Source: Opitutaceae bacterium
GTDB taxonomy: Bacteria > Verrucomicrobiota > Verrucomicrobiia > Opitutales > Opitutaceae
Assembly: GCA_016795545.1 (NCBI GenBank)
Contig: JAEUGX010000050.1
Coordinates: 1 to 64,000 of the forward strand
Reading direction: 5' to 3'
DNA: 64,000 nucleotides
In this document: in pieces, positions 51,788-60,445 of the stretch
Layout: each line of letters opens with the position of its first letter
Position numbering within the stretch: position 1 is the stretch's first letter
The notes under the pieces: generated by a model
What the model saw: only the letters and a program-made list of their open reading frames with translations
Told to the model about the DNA's origin: nothing
Databases searched by the model: none
Translations under genes and position numbers: made by a program

Positions 51788-52849
51788 TCAGGGTTCGGCC
51801 CGCGACCTTGCCTTCGCCGCCGGCGACGGGCGGATCGAGCGGCCCTCGACCCAGTGGCCGCGGATCATCACGTCGTGCGCCTGGGGCGGGATACCGCGTT
51901 CGTGGCGGTGGATGAGGCCGACGAGCAGGTCGACGGCCACCGAGGCGTTGATCGCGGGGTCGTGGTAGACGCCGCTCATCCAGCCCCGGTTGGTGTGCAG
52001 CACCAGCGAGACCAGGCTCACGTCGCGCGGCACGGCGAAGCGGGCCCGTTCCAGCCAGTCGCGCGGATCCGACTCGACGATAGTGTTGATGATGACCTCC
52101 GGTCGGTGGCGCCTTACCCAGGCCAGGAAATTCTTCTCCCTCGGAGCCTCGAGGCAGAGCGGGGGTAAGAGCGTGATCCGGGGGTGCTCCAGGGGAGCGA
52201 TCTGGTAGGCGGCGAGCCTTTTTTCCGTCACCACCTGGTAGTCGTCGACGGGGTAGCAGAAGCCGATGCGGTACAGCCCCCGCTCGGCGCAGGTCCGGAG
52301 CGCGGTCTGGAACGTGTGGAAATGATTGTCGGCGACGCGGTGCACCTCCGGGCTCGCGAGGCCCACGCCGAGCGTGACGGAGCAGAAGTTCTCCCAGTCC
52401 AGGGCCAGCGCGTGCACCCCGCGCGGTGGCGGAGCCATGATCAGGCCGTGGATGTTGCGCGTCCGCAGGATTTGGCTGAACCGGCGCGGCGTCATCTGCG
52501 GCTCCCGCAGCCAAAAGTCCTCCAGCTTATAGCCGAGGAAGCGGGCCCGTGCCAGCGCGCCGGGGAAGAAGTCGGGCACCACGGGATTGTCGCGCCAGCC
52601 GTAACGCGTCGGATGCGAGGTCACGTAGGCCAGGGCGGCATGCTGGGGCGTGGGCGAACGGGTGCGCCGCGCGTGCATCAGCGCGGCGACCAGCGGATCG
52701 GTGACGTAACCCAGCTTCTCGGCCAGCGCCTTGACGTGGGCGCGGGTCTTGGCGGGGATCCGCGGGTGATCGCGCAGGGCGAGCGACACCGTGGTGCGAT
52801 GGACGCCGGCGGCGTCGGCCACATCCTGCATGAAGATTCTCCGGCCCAT
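51788..52849 (-). CDS. LacI-family transcription regulator
   Basis: A 353-residue repressor. The helix-turn-helix is residues 7-26 (MQDVADAAGVHRTTVSLALR) with the hinge region downstream (DPLVAALMHARR), followed by a periplasmic-binding-protein-like sensor domain (RNIHGLIMAPPPRG, YRIGFCYPVDDYQVVTEKRLAAYQ). It is divergent from the second propeller gene; copy 3 of the shared 16-base motif sits in the 280-base gap. It likely controls the neighbouring receptor and propeller genes, but the motif is not palindromic as most LacI operators are. Confidence 0.85.
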   Translation of the reverse strand: MGRRIFMQDVADAAGVHRTTVSLALRDHPRIPAKTRAHVKALAEKLGYVTDPLVAALMHARRTRSPTPQHAALAYVTSHPTRYGWRDNPVVPDFFPGALARARFLGYKLEDFWLREPQMTPRRFSQILRTRNIHGLIMAPPPRGVHALALDWENFCSVTLGVGLASPEVHRVADNHFHTFQTALRTCAERGLYRIGFCYPVDDYQVVTEKRLAAYQIAPLEHPRITLLPPLCLEAPREKNFLAWVRRHRPEVIINTIVESDPRDWLERARFAVPRDVSLVSLVLHTNRGWMSGVYHDPAINASVAVDLLVGLIHRHERGIPPQAHDVMIRGHWVEGRSIRPSPAAKARSRAEP

Positions 52850-53038
52850 CAGGGGAACCGGTGCCGGGCGGGCATCGCGGGGAGGAGGGAATGGCGCAGG
52901 GAAGGCATGCGGCGCGAACGGGGAAAGGCAATGGGTGGGCCTCCGGCGTTTGCAACCCCATTCGCGGTCCGGCGCCGGGAGCGCTCGCGGCGAAAATCCC
53001 CCGGAGCGGAAACGCGCCGCAAGGGTGCCGGATCTCAA

Positions 53039-53054
53039 GTCAACGGAGAGCGCA
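53039..53054 (+). promoter_or_regulatory. Shared 16-base motif GTCAACGGAGAGCGCA, copy 3
   Basis: This copy lies 75 bases before the start at 53130 and 189 bases from the divergent LacI start. A TGCGGCC/GGCCGCA inverted pair follows within a few bases. Confidence 0.6.
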
Positions 53055-53129
53055 TTTGCGGCCTTTGCGCGGTCCGGCGTAGGCCGCACGCTGGACCAAT
53101 CCCGCAGGTTGCGCCTTGCTCCTGGATGT

Positions 53130-54674
53130 ATGAACAAACGATCCCCCTGCTTGTTGGTTGACTCACCGGCCGTGCGGCCTCGTCCGCTCCGGGCGGGAGC
53201 CGCTTTGCTCGTCCTCCTGCTGGCCATGCCGGCGTTGGCCTGGGCGGAGGCGGTGACGATCGGCGCACGCCTGGAACTGCTGGTTGATGACCAGCTGATT
53301 GCGGCCATGCCGGGCGTGCGCCTGAAGCTGCACGAGCCCCGGTCGCGGGGAACCGTGCTGACGTTCGACCGGCCCTGGGAGGGCAACGTGAGCGGCTCCG
53401 GGACCGTGTTCCGGGACGGCGACCTCTACCGGATGTATTACCGGGCGGGCAGCGCACCGGAGCTCGCGCGGGCGGCGAGCCTGCAGCCGGGGGAGACCCT
53501 GGTGCCGGCGCATCCGGAGTTCACGTGTTATGCGGAGAGCAAGGACGGCATCACCTGGACCAAGCCGGCCCTGGGCCTGTTCGAGTTCGGCGGCTCCAAG
53601 GAGAACAACATTGTGTGGGCCGGCGAGGCGTCGCACAATTTCTCGCCCTTTCGCGACGACAACCCCGAAACGCCGCCCGAGGAGCGCTACAAGGCGGTCG
53701 GCAACACGCGCGACCACCTGAACAAGAAGTATGCGCTGATGGGGTTCGTATCGCCCGACGGCAAGCGCTGGCGGACGGTGCGCGAGAAGCCGATCATCTC
53801 GGACGGGCGCTTTGATTCGTTGAACGTGGTTTTCTGGGATGCCATACGGCGCCAGTACACGGCCATCTACCGCACCCCGTATCCGGAGCGCAGCGGGACG
53901 ACCGCCTACATCGCGCGCTCGATCAAGTTCAGCCGCTCCAAGGATTTTCTCGAATGGGAACCGGGTCGGGTGGTCGATTTCGGGGACGCCCCCGTCGCGC
54001 ACATCTACACCAACGCTACGGTCCCGTATTTCCGCGCTCCCCACCATTACCTGGCGCTGCCGCGGCGCTTCCACCCCTGGCGGACGTATTTCGAGGACTT
54101 CGAGCAGGAGCATCCGGGAGTGTCCGACGCGATCTTCATGAGCAGCCGCGACGGCGTCCGCTGGCACCGCTTCGAAGACGCCTTCATCCGGCCGGGGCGC
54201 GACGAGCGCGCCTGGGTCCACCGGTCCAACGAGCCGTTCACGGGCATCGTGCCGACCGGGCCCGATGAGATTTCCATCTACGTGCAGCGCCACTACACCT
54301 TCCCCAGCATCCATGTGGAGCGTTTCACGCTGCGGACGGACGGGTTCGTCTCGGCGCATGCCGGCAGCGCCGGCGGCGAGCTTACGACGAAGCCGCTCGT
54401 CTTCGCCGGCAGCCGGCTGGTGCTCAACTACGCCACCGCGGCCGGCGGCAGCATCCGCCTGGAGATCCAGGACGAGGCGGGGCGCCCGCTTCCGGGCTAC
54501 GCCCTGGAAGAGTCGCCGCTCCTCTTCGGCGACCAGGTGGAGGCGGCGGTGAAGTGGAAGAACGACCGCGGTTACTCGGGAGCCACCACCCGCCTGGAGA
54601 GCCTGGCGGGCACACCGGTCCGCCTGCGCTTCGTGCTGCGCGACGCGGATCTCTATTCGTTCCAGTTCCGGTGA
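53130..54674 (+). CDS. Exported beta-propeller protein, GH32/43-like, copy 2
   Basis: A 514-residue paralogue of the protein at 50121-51764. A signal sequence (AALLVLLLAMPALAWAEA) precedes IGARLELLVDDQLIAAM and blades such as VFRDGDLYRMYYRAG, TCYAESKDGITWTKPALGLFEFGGSKENN and RSKDFLEWEPGRVVDF. Like copy 1 it looks like the propeller of GH32/43/68-type enzymes with a C-terminal sandwich (VFAGSRLVLNYATAAGGSIRLEIQDEAG). It overlaps the RidA-like gene by GTGA, and is divergent from lacI. Confidence 0.62.
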   Translation: MNKRSPCLLVDSPAVRPRPLRAGAALLVLLLAMPALAWAEAVTIGARLELLVDDQLIAAMPGVRLKLHEPRSRGTVLTFDRPWEGNVSGSGTVFRDGDLYRMYYRAGSAPELARAASLQPGETLVPAHPEFTCYAESKDGITWTKPALGLFEFGGSKENNIVWAGEASHNFSPFRDDNPETPPEERYKAVGNTRDHLNKKYALMGFVSPDGKRWRTVREKPIISDGRFDSLNVVFWDAIRRQYTAIYRTPYPERSGTTAYIARSIKFSRSKDFLEWEPGRVVDFGDAPVAHIYTNATVPYFRAPHHYLALPRRFHPWRTYFEDFEQEHPGVSDAIFMSSRDGVRWHRFEDAFIRPGRDERAWVHRSNEPFTGIVPTGPDEISIYVQRHYTFPSIHVERFTLRTDGFVSAHAGSAGGELTTKPLVFAGSRLVLNYATAAGGSIRLEIQDEAGRPLPGYALEESPLLFGDQVEAAVKWKNDRGYSGATTRLESLAGTPVRLRFVLRDADLYSFQFR

Positions 54675-55135
54675 CCGAGAACGCTGAAGATCGTCTGGTG
54701 CGCCTGGGTGTCGCCCTGCCGCCTCCGCCCTCGCCCGCGGCCAATTACCTCCCCGCGGTCATGTGCGGAAACCTGCTTTTCCTGTCCGGCCATGGCTCGC
54801 GCGGGCCCGACGGCTCGCCGCTGGTCGGGCAGGTGGGCGGGACCGTGACCGTCGAGCAGGCTTACGGGCATGCGCGTGCCGCGGGCCTGCGGCTCCTGGC
54901 CAGTGCCCGGCACCGGCTCGGTTCGCTCGGGCGGGTCCGCCGGGTGGTCAAGGTGACCGGATACGTCAACGCGGCACCCGGGTTCCGGGCGCACTCGCAG
55001 GTCGTGAACGGCTGCTCCGATCTGCTGGTCGAGGTCTTTGGTCCCGTGGGCCGGCATGCCCGCGCGGCAGTGGGAGTGGACAGCCTGCCGGACGAGGTGG
55101 CGGTTGAAATCGAGGCCGTGCTGGAAGTCCAATGA
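54671..55135 (+). CDS. RidA (YjgF/YER057c/UK114)-family protein
   Basis: A 154-residue RidA-family trimer-forming protein. Typical are LPPPPSPAANYLPAVMCGNLLFLSGHG, then QAYGHARAAGLRLLASAR and the C-terminal RAAVGVDSLPDEVAVEIEAVLEVQ, where the Arg of RAAVG aligns with the catalytic Arg of RidA deaminases. These proteins hydrolyse reactive enamines/imines from amino-acid dehydratases or oxidases. A GTG start overlaps the previous stop (GTGA) and the next gene overlaps by ATGA, so it is translationally coupled to an FAD oxidoreductase. Confidence 0.82.
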   Translation: MTENAEDRLVRLGVALPPPPSPAANYLPAVMCGNLLFLSGHGSRGPDGSPLVGQVGGTVTVEQAYGHARAAGLRLLASARHRLGSLGRVRRVVKVTGYVNAAPGFRAHSQVVNGCSDLLVEVFGPVGRHARAAVGVDSLPDEVAVEIEAVLEVQ

Positions 55136-56586
55136 AGGAGATCAAAGCAGTGGTACAGCCGGCGGGAAAGGAAACGGAACGGAATCTTATGCGTGAGATG
55201 AGTTTTGCCGTCGGCTCCGGGCCGGCGTACGACGTGTTGGTCATGGGCGGAGGGGTCTCCGGCAGCGTGGCGGCGATTGCGGCCGCCCGCGCCGGCGCCA
55301 GGGTCTTGTTGGTCGAGGAGCAGGGCTTCCTGGGGGGCTCCCTGACGGCCATGGGGGTGGGGCCGATGATGAGTTTCCACAATCCCGCGGGCGAGCAGGT
55401 GGTGAAGGGGATCCCCGACGAGATCATCGAGCGCCTCAAGGCGCGCGGTGCCAGCCTCGGGCACATACCCGACACCACCACGTATTGCAGCACGGTGACG
55501 CCTTTCGACAGCGAGGAGCTCAAGATCGAACTGGAGAACATGCTGGTCGAGGCCGGCGGGCAGGTGCTCTACCACACGCAGCTGGCGGCGGTGGAGACCG
55601 GGCCGGACGGTATTGCGCGGGCGGTGGTGTGCAACAAGGCCGGGCTGACCGCGTTTACGGCGCGGGTCTTCATCGACAGCACGGGCGACGGGGATTTGGC
55701 GGTGCGCGCGGGCGCGGCGTTCCAGAGCGGGCGGGCGGACGACGGCGCCGTGCAGCCGATGACGATGAATCTGAAGCTGGCCAATGTCGACACGGCGGCC
55801 ATCCGCCGGTACGCCATCGAGCATCCGGACGATTTTCTCTGGCATGAGTCGGGCGGGGGCGCCGCCGAGGGCATCGCGCGGCTCCGGCGTTCGCCGCGCA
55901 TCAGCCTGGCGGGGTTCCTGGGGGCCTGGCGGGCGGCGCGGGAGCGCGGCGAGGTCGACGTGCCGCGCGAGCAGGTGCTTTTTTTCGAGACGGCGGTTTC
56001 CGGCGTGGTGATCGTCAACACCTCCCGAGTGACGGGCCTGAACGCCACGGATCCCTTCCAGCTGAGCCAGGCCGAGGGCATCGGCCGGCGGCAATGCGGG
56101 CAGATCCTAAACTTCCTCCGTCGCCACGCGGTCGGCTTCGCGCAGGCGGTGCGCATGGACACGGCGGCGAAGATCGGGGTGCGGGAGACGCGGCACATCG
56201 CCGGGCGGTACACGATCACGCGCGAGGACATCCTCCACGCGCGGCCGTTCGCGGACACCATCGCGCTGGGCGGTTATCCCATCGACATTCACACGCCGGA
56301 CGAGGCGGGAACGGACACCACGCACCTGCGTCCGGACATCATGTACCAGATCCCGCTGCGCAGCCTGTTGGTCGAGCGGCCGGCGAACCTCGTGGTGGTG
56401 GGGCGTTGCATCAGCGCGACGCACGAGGCGGCGGCGGCGTTCCGGGTCACCCCGATCGCGATGGCCATCGGGCAGGGCGGGGGTGTGCTCGCGGCGGAGG
56501 CGGTCCGGCTCGGCGTGCCTCCCGGGGAGGTGCCCTACGCGGCCGTGCGCGCGCGGCTGCTCGAGCAGAATGCGCGCTTGCCTTGA
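55132..56586 (+). CDS. FAD-dependent oxidoreductase (FAD_oxidored family)
   Basis: A 484-residue flavoprotein with dinucleotide motif VLVMGGGVSGSVAAIAAARAGARVLLVEE (GGGVSG 39-44) and an FAD_oxidored-type core (FIDSTGDGDLAVRAG, PMTMNLKLANVD, REFETRHIAGRYTI-like and VGRCISATHEAAAAFRV). These enzymes oxidise a range of small molecules. Pairing with RidA suggests an amine or imine-forming oxidation, since RidA clears imines (inference). An alternative start is the ATG at 55192. Confidence 0.85.
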   Translation: MKEIKAVVQPAGKETERNLMREMSFAVGSGPAYDVLVMGGGVSGSVAAIAAARAGARVLLVEEQGFLGGSLTAMGVGPMMSFHNPAGEQVVKGIPDEIIERLKARGASLGHIPDTTTYCSTVTPFDSEELKIELENMLVEAGGQVLYHTQLAAVETGPDGIARAVVCNKAGLTAFTARVFIDSTGDGDLAVRAGAAFQSGRADDGAVQPMTMNLKLANVDTAAIRRYAIEHPDDFLWHESGGGAAEGIARLRRSPRISLAGFLGAWRAARERGEVDVPREQVLFFETAVSGVVIVNTSRVTGLNATDPFQLSQAEGIGRRQCGQILNFLRRHAVGFAQAVRMDTAAKIGVRETRHIAGRYTITREDILHARPFADTIALGGYPIDIHTPDEAGTDTTHLRPDIMYQIPLRSLLVERPANLVVVGRCISATHEAAAAFRVTPIAMAIGQGGGVLAAEAVRLGVPPGEVPYAAVRARLLEQNARLP

Positions 56587-56587
56587 A

Positions 56588-57901
56588 ATGACCCGCGCGT
56601 TGGCGCACCTTTCGCCCGCGTTCCCCATGTCCGCCCCGATCCATGCCGCCCCTCCGGGGACCCTGCTCCCGCCGCATTGGCGACGATGGGTGATCGTGGC
56701 CCTGGTCTTCCTGGCGTTCGTGCTCAACTACGTGGATCGGCAGATCGTTTCCGTGCTCAAGCCCACGCTCAAGGCAGAGTTCGCGATCGACGACCGGGGC
56801 TACGCCCTGCTCGTGAACGTTTTCACCTTCTGCTACGCGAGCACATACGCCGGCGCGGGATGGCTGGCGGACCGTTTCGGGGCCGGGCGGATGATCCTCG
56901 GCGGGCTCATCGCCTGGTCGAGCGCCTGTCTGCTGACCGGATTCAGCCGGACGCTGGGCCAGTTGACCTTCCTCCGCGGCCTGCTGGGGATGAGCGAGAC
57001 GGCGTTGTTTCCCTCCCAGCTCCGGGTGGTGACGGAATGGTTCCCGCCGGGGCTGCGCGCCACTGCCAACAGCATCTGCGCCGCCGGCAGCACGCTGGGC
57101 GCGGTGGTGGCGGCGCCGCTGGTGGCCTGGCTGGCGATCAGCCATTCCTGGCAGGCGGCGTTCGTGGTTCCGGGGGCGCTCGGGCTCGTGCTGGCGGCGG
57201 TGTGGTGGGTCGTCTACCGCGCCGCTCCGGCCGGCGCCGACGGTGCGGCGCCCGGAGCCGAGGCGATGCCGGCCTTCACCTGGCCGAAGCTCTGGCGCAC
57301 ACGCAGCCTGTGGGGCGTGCTGCTCTGCCGCTTTTTCGGCGACCCGGTGTGGTATTTCTGCCTTTTCTGGATGCCCGGATACCTGCAGGAGCAATCGGGA
57401 CTTACGCTGGCGCAGATCGGGCTGCTCGGCTGGATTCCCTTCCTCGTGGCCGATGTCGGCGGCGTGGGCAGCTCGGTGTTCTCGGACCGGCTGGTCCGGC
57501 GGGGCGCGGCTCCCCTCCGGGCGCGCAAGTACATGCTGGCCGGCGTCTCGCTGCTGACGCCGCTCTGCGTGCTGATACCCCAGCTTTCGCACCCGGCGCC
57601 CGTGCTTGGGCTCTTCAGCGTGGTGGGCATGGTCTGCCTGAGCTGGCTGTTCAACCTCGGGGTGGTCGTGGCCGAGGCTTTCCCGAAGCCGAATGTCGGC
57701 AGCGTCTGGGGAATCGCGGGCGCCTGCGGCGCGGCGGGTGCGATTGTGTTCAACACTTACGTGGGCCAGGTCATGGAGACCCTGGGCCCGGTGCGGGTCT
57801 TTGCCGTCATGGCGCTGCTGCATCCGGTCGCCGCGCTGGTCCTCTGGACGATGGTGCGCAAGGAGCGTCCGGACATCGCCGGCGCGCCGGTTCCGGCCTG
57901 A
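56588..57901 (+). CDS. Major facilitator transporter, ACS (hexuronate/anion symporter)-like
   Basis: A 437-residue MFS protein with 12 membrane segments. Motifs include NYVDRQIVSVLKPTLKAEFAIDDRGYALLVNVFTFCYA in helices 1-2, GWLADRFGAGRMI between 2 and 3, and EAFPKPNVGSVWGIAG late. The N-terminal YVDR and ADRFG loops fit the anion:cation symporter family used for hexuronates and other organic acids. The next gene starts 33 bases later. Start options are ATG 56588 and 56627. Confidence 0.8.
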   Translation: MTRALAHLSPAFPMSAPIHAAPPGTLLPPHWRRWVIVALVFLAFVLNYVDRQIVSVLKPTLKAEFAIDDRGYALLVNVFTFCYASTYAGAGWLADRFGAGRMILGGLIAWSSACLLTGFSRTLGQLTFLRGLLGMSETALFPSQLRVVTEWFPPGLRATANSICAAGSTLGAVVAAPLVAWLAISHSWQAAFVVPGALGLVLAAVWWVVYRAAPAGADGAAPGAEAMPAFTWPKLWRTRSLWGVLLCRFFGDPVWYFCLFWMPGYLQEQSGLTLAQIGLLGWIPFLVADVGGVGSSVFSDRLVRRGAAPLRARKYMLAGVSLLTPLCVLIPQLSHPAPVLGLFSVVGMVCLSWLFNLGVVVAEAFPKPNVGSVWGIAGACGAAGAIVFNTYVGQVMETLGPVRVFAVMALLHPVAALVLWTMVRKERPDIAGAPVPA

Positions 57902-57934
57902 AGCCGCCGCGTGCACCCACCCAGGAATCCGGTC

Positions 57935-59323
57935 ATGACGAACCCGCTGCCCTATCCCGCAAAGACGGCCGAACGCTGGACCCGGCGCGAGTTTGCCCGG
58001 GTGCTGGCGTTGACGGCCGGCGCGATGGCGCTGCCTGCGGTGCCGTCCGCTCGGGCCGCCCCCGGGGCACCGGCGGGCCGGGCGCGTCCGCGGGTGGCGA
58101 TCCTCACCACCCGGGTGCAGCGGCAATTCCACTCCCTGCATTTCATCGGCCGTTTGCTCGAGGGCTACGCCTGGCAGGGAGCCTGGCATCGTCCTCCGCT
58201 GGCGTTGGCGAGCCTGTATGTCGACCAGTTTTCGGATGCTGACCTTGCGCGCGACTACGCGCGACGGCACAATGTGGTCATCTATCCCACCGTGGCCGAG
58301 GCGCTGACACTCGGCGGGCCGAGCCTGGCGGTGGACGCGGTCCTGATCATCGGCGAGCACGGCCAGTACCCCGTCAACGAAAAGGGGCAGACGCTCTACC
58401 CGCGGCACCGCTGGTTCAAGGAGGTCGTCCGGGTGTTCGAGGCCAGCGGCCGCGCGGTGCCGGTCTTCAACGACAAGCACCTCTCGACCGATTGGGGGGA
58501 GGCGCGCGCGATGGTGGCGGAGGCGCGCCGGCTGGGCTTCGCCTTCATGGCCGGATCGTCGCTGCCGGTCGCGCGTCGGATCCCCGATCTCGAGCTGCCG
58601 CTCGGCGCCCCGCTGACCGAGAGCGTGTGTGTCTGCTACGGCGGCGTGGACAGCTACGACTTTCACGGCCTGGAGGCGGCGCAGTGCATGTCGGAGCGGC
58701 GGGCCGGCGGCGAGTCCGGCATCAGGCGGGTCCACGCGCTGAAAGGCGAAGCCGCCTGGGAATGGCTGGACCGCCAAGCCGGTACCCGCGAACTCGCGCT
58801 GGCGGCCCTGGCCCGCAGCCACACCACGAGCGCGCCGCATGGGTACACCTACGGGCCAGCCACCTGGGAATGGCTGCGGCGGTGCGGTCCCGACACGGTG
58901 CTCTATCGGGTGGAACACGTGGACGGATTCTTCACGACCCTGCTGCTCCTGCGCAACAACGTCGACGTGGCGGGTCTGGAGCTCAGCCGGTCGCGCCTGA
59001 TCAACTGGCAGAGCCATCCGGTGCGCGATTTCAACTATGCGGGTCGGATGCGTTCCGGCGAGATCGTCTCGTGCAACATGTACCTGTGCATGTCGCCTTG
59101 GCCGTTCGCCACGTCGGTGTCCAATTTCTTCAATCCGCAGATGCACCACGTCGAGCAGATGGTGCTGACCGGACGGGAGCCGTATCCCGTCGAGCGTACG
59201 CTCCTGACGACCGGGATGCTCGCGGCGGGCGTGGATTCCCTCTATCGCGGTGAGCCGGTTGCGACGCCGGACATGGGCGTGGCCTACCTGCCGGCGGCGG
59301 CCTCAACCTACTGGAGGGCGTGA
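57935..59323 (+). CDS. Tat-exported protein of unknown function, Gfo/Idh/MocA-like
   Basis: A 462-residue protein with a Tat signal (TRREFARVLALTAGAMALPAV). The body has an alternating pattern like a degenerate Gfo/Idh/MocA fold: VAILTTRV at strand 1, VDAVLIIGEHGQYP, then AVPVFNDKHLS where the family has EKP, and EARAMVAEARRLGFAFMAGSSLPV. No GxGxxG is visible, so NAD(P) binding is doubtful. It is a paralogue of the next gene (GGESGIRRV shared). It follows the MFS gene and overlaps the next by one base. Confidence 0.55.
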   Translation: MTNPLPYPAKTAERWTRREFARVLALTAGAMALPAVPSARAAPGAPAGRARPRVAILTTRVQRQFHSLHFIGRLLEGYAWQGAWHRPPLALASLYVDQFSDADLARDYARRHNVVIYPTVAEALTLGGPSLAVDAVLIIGEHGQYPVNEKGQTLYPRHRWFKEVVRVFEASGRAVPVFNDKHLSTDWGEARAMVAEARRLGFAFMAGSSLPVARRIPDLELPLGAPLTESVCVCYGGVDSYDFHGLEAAQCMSERRAGGESGIRRVHALKGEAAWEWLDRQAGTRELALAALARSHTTSAPHGYTYGPATWEWLRRCGPDTVLYRVEHVDGFFTTLLLLRNNVDVAGLELSRSRLINWQSHPVRDFNYAGRMRSGEIVSCNMYLCMSPWPFATSVSNFFNPQMHHVEQMVLTGREPYPVERTLLTTGMLAAGVDSLYRGEPVATPDMGVAYLPAAASTYWRA

Positions 59324-60435
59324 TGCAGGCATCCGTCGCCAACGGCCGCCGGCTGGCCTTCGTCGTGGAGGAGTTTGGAGTTCCGAGTCCCGCGCAGCAG
59401 CTGCTGGACCGCTTTCTGGTGGGCTACCCCTGGGACGGAGGCTTCCGGCGTTCGCAGGACACCCGGGTGGCGGCGTGGCTCGAGGGCGGCGCGGAGGGTG
59501 TCGGCGAATTGAACCGGCGCGTGCGTGATTTCGGTCTGGAATTGGGCTCCTCGCTGCCGGCGACGGTCGGCGGGGCTGATGCGGTGCTGGTGGTGTGGCG
59601 AGGTTCCGGCGCGGTGGCGAACGAGAACCTGCTCCGCCGGGTGCTCGAAAACGCGCGCCCCGGTGCGGCTTGCTTCGTGCATGGCGTGCTGGCCTCGAAC
59701 GGGGAGCGCGCCCGGGCCTGGCTGGACCTGGCCCGGACGCGCGGACTGCGGCTGGTGGCGGGCACGACACTCGGCGTGACGTGGCGGTTGCCTGCGGTCG
59801 ACGTTCCGGCCGACGCCGTGGTCACAGAGGCCCTGGCACTCGTGCAGAATCCCGCGGGCGACTTCGCCGGCCTCGAATGTCTGCTGCCGCGGATCGGGCG
59901 CCGGCGCGGCGGCGAGAGCGGAATCCGCCGGGTGCGGGTGGCCGAGGGAGCCGCCTTCTGGCAGGCGGCGGAGGAGGGCGCGTGGCCGTCCGACCTGCTG
60001 GCCGCGGCGATCGCTCGCTCCGACACGCCGCAGAGCGGCCAAGGGCAGGACTCCCGGCTCTGGGACATCGCGGGCCGCGGGCTGCTGCGCGACCTGGCGC
60101 GGGATCCGCGGGCGCTGCTGCTGGAGCATCATGACGGGCTGCGGGCCGCAGTTCTGGTGCTCGACGGAGTGGTCGACGACTACAATTTCGCGGTGCGCCT
60201 GACCTCGGCGGAGACGGTCTCCGCGCAGGTCTACCGACCGCGGCCTCCTGGCGAGCACCAGTACTCGGCGTTGGCCGCCCACCTGGAGGACTACCTGAAA
60301 GGTGGCGCCGAGCCCTGGGCTCCGGGGCGGGGAGCGTTGATCGCGGACGTGCTGGCCGCCGCCCAGCTCTCCGCCGCGCGGTCCGGAGAGTGGATCGCAC
60401 TGCCTGGGCGGATGGACGAAAACCCGCTCTCGTGA
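59323..60435 (+). CDS. Signal-less paralogue of the preceding Tat protein
   Basis: A 370-residue protein without signal peptide. It aligns along most of its length with the preceding gene: LLDRFLVGYPWDGGFRRSQDTRV matches IGRLLEGYAWQGAWHRPPLALAS, and FAGLECLLPRIGRRRGGESGIRRV matches FHGLEAAQCMSERRAGGESGIRRV. The first part is shorter and lacks the Tat region. One protein would be exported, the other cytoplasmic. Start is the ATG at 59323 or the GTG at 59320; neighbouring creatininase gene follows 10 bases later. Confidence 0.55.
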   Translation: MQASVANGRRLAFVVEEFGVPSPAQQLLDRFLVGYPWDGGFRRSQDTRVAAWLEGGAEGVGELNRRVRDFGLELGSSLPATVGGADAVLVVWRGSGAVANENLLRRVLENARPGAACFVHGVLASNGERARAWLDLARTRGLRLVAGTTLGVTWRLPAVDVPADAVVTEALALVQNPAGDFAGLECLLPRIGRRRGGESGIRRVRVAEGAAFWQAAEEGAWPSDLLAAAIARSDTPQSGQGQDSRLWDIAGRGLLRDLARDPRALLLEHHDGLRAAVLVLDGVVDDYNFAVRLTSAETVSAQVYRPRPPGEHQYSALAAHLEDYLKGGAEPWAPGRGALIADVLAAAQLSAARSGEWIALPGRMDENPLS

Positions 60436-60445
60436 GCGTCATTTC

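Noticed and set aside
43988..53130. The 16-base motif as a conserved coding leader (STESA)
   Set aside because: Two copies are in frame with the downstream gene, but the TonB copy is out of frame and no start codon precedes it suitably, so conservation is at DNA or RNA level.
56447..59149. 900-codon minus-strand open frame opposite the MFS and Tat protein genes
   Set aside because: Same reason: the MFS and Tat-signal proteins on the plus strand explain the region and the antisense translation has no family features.
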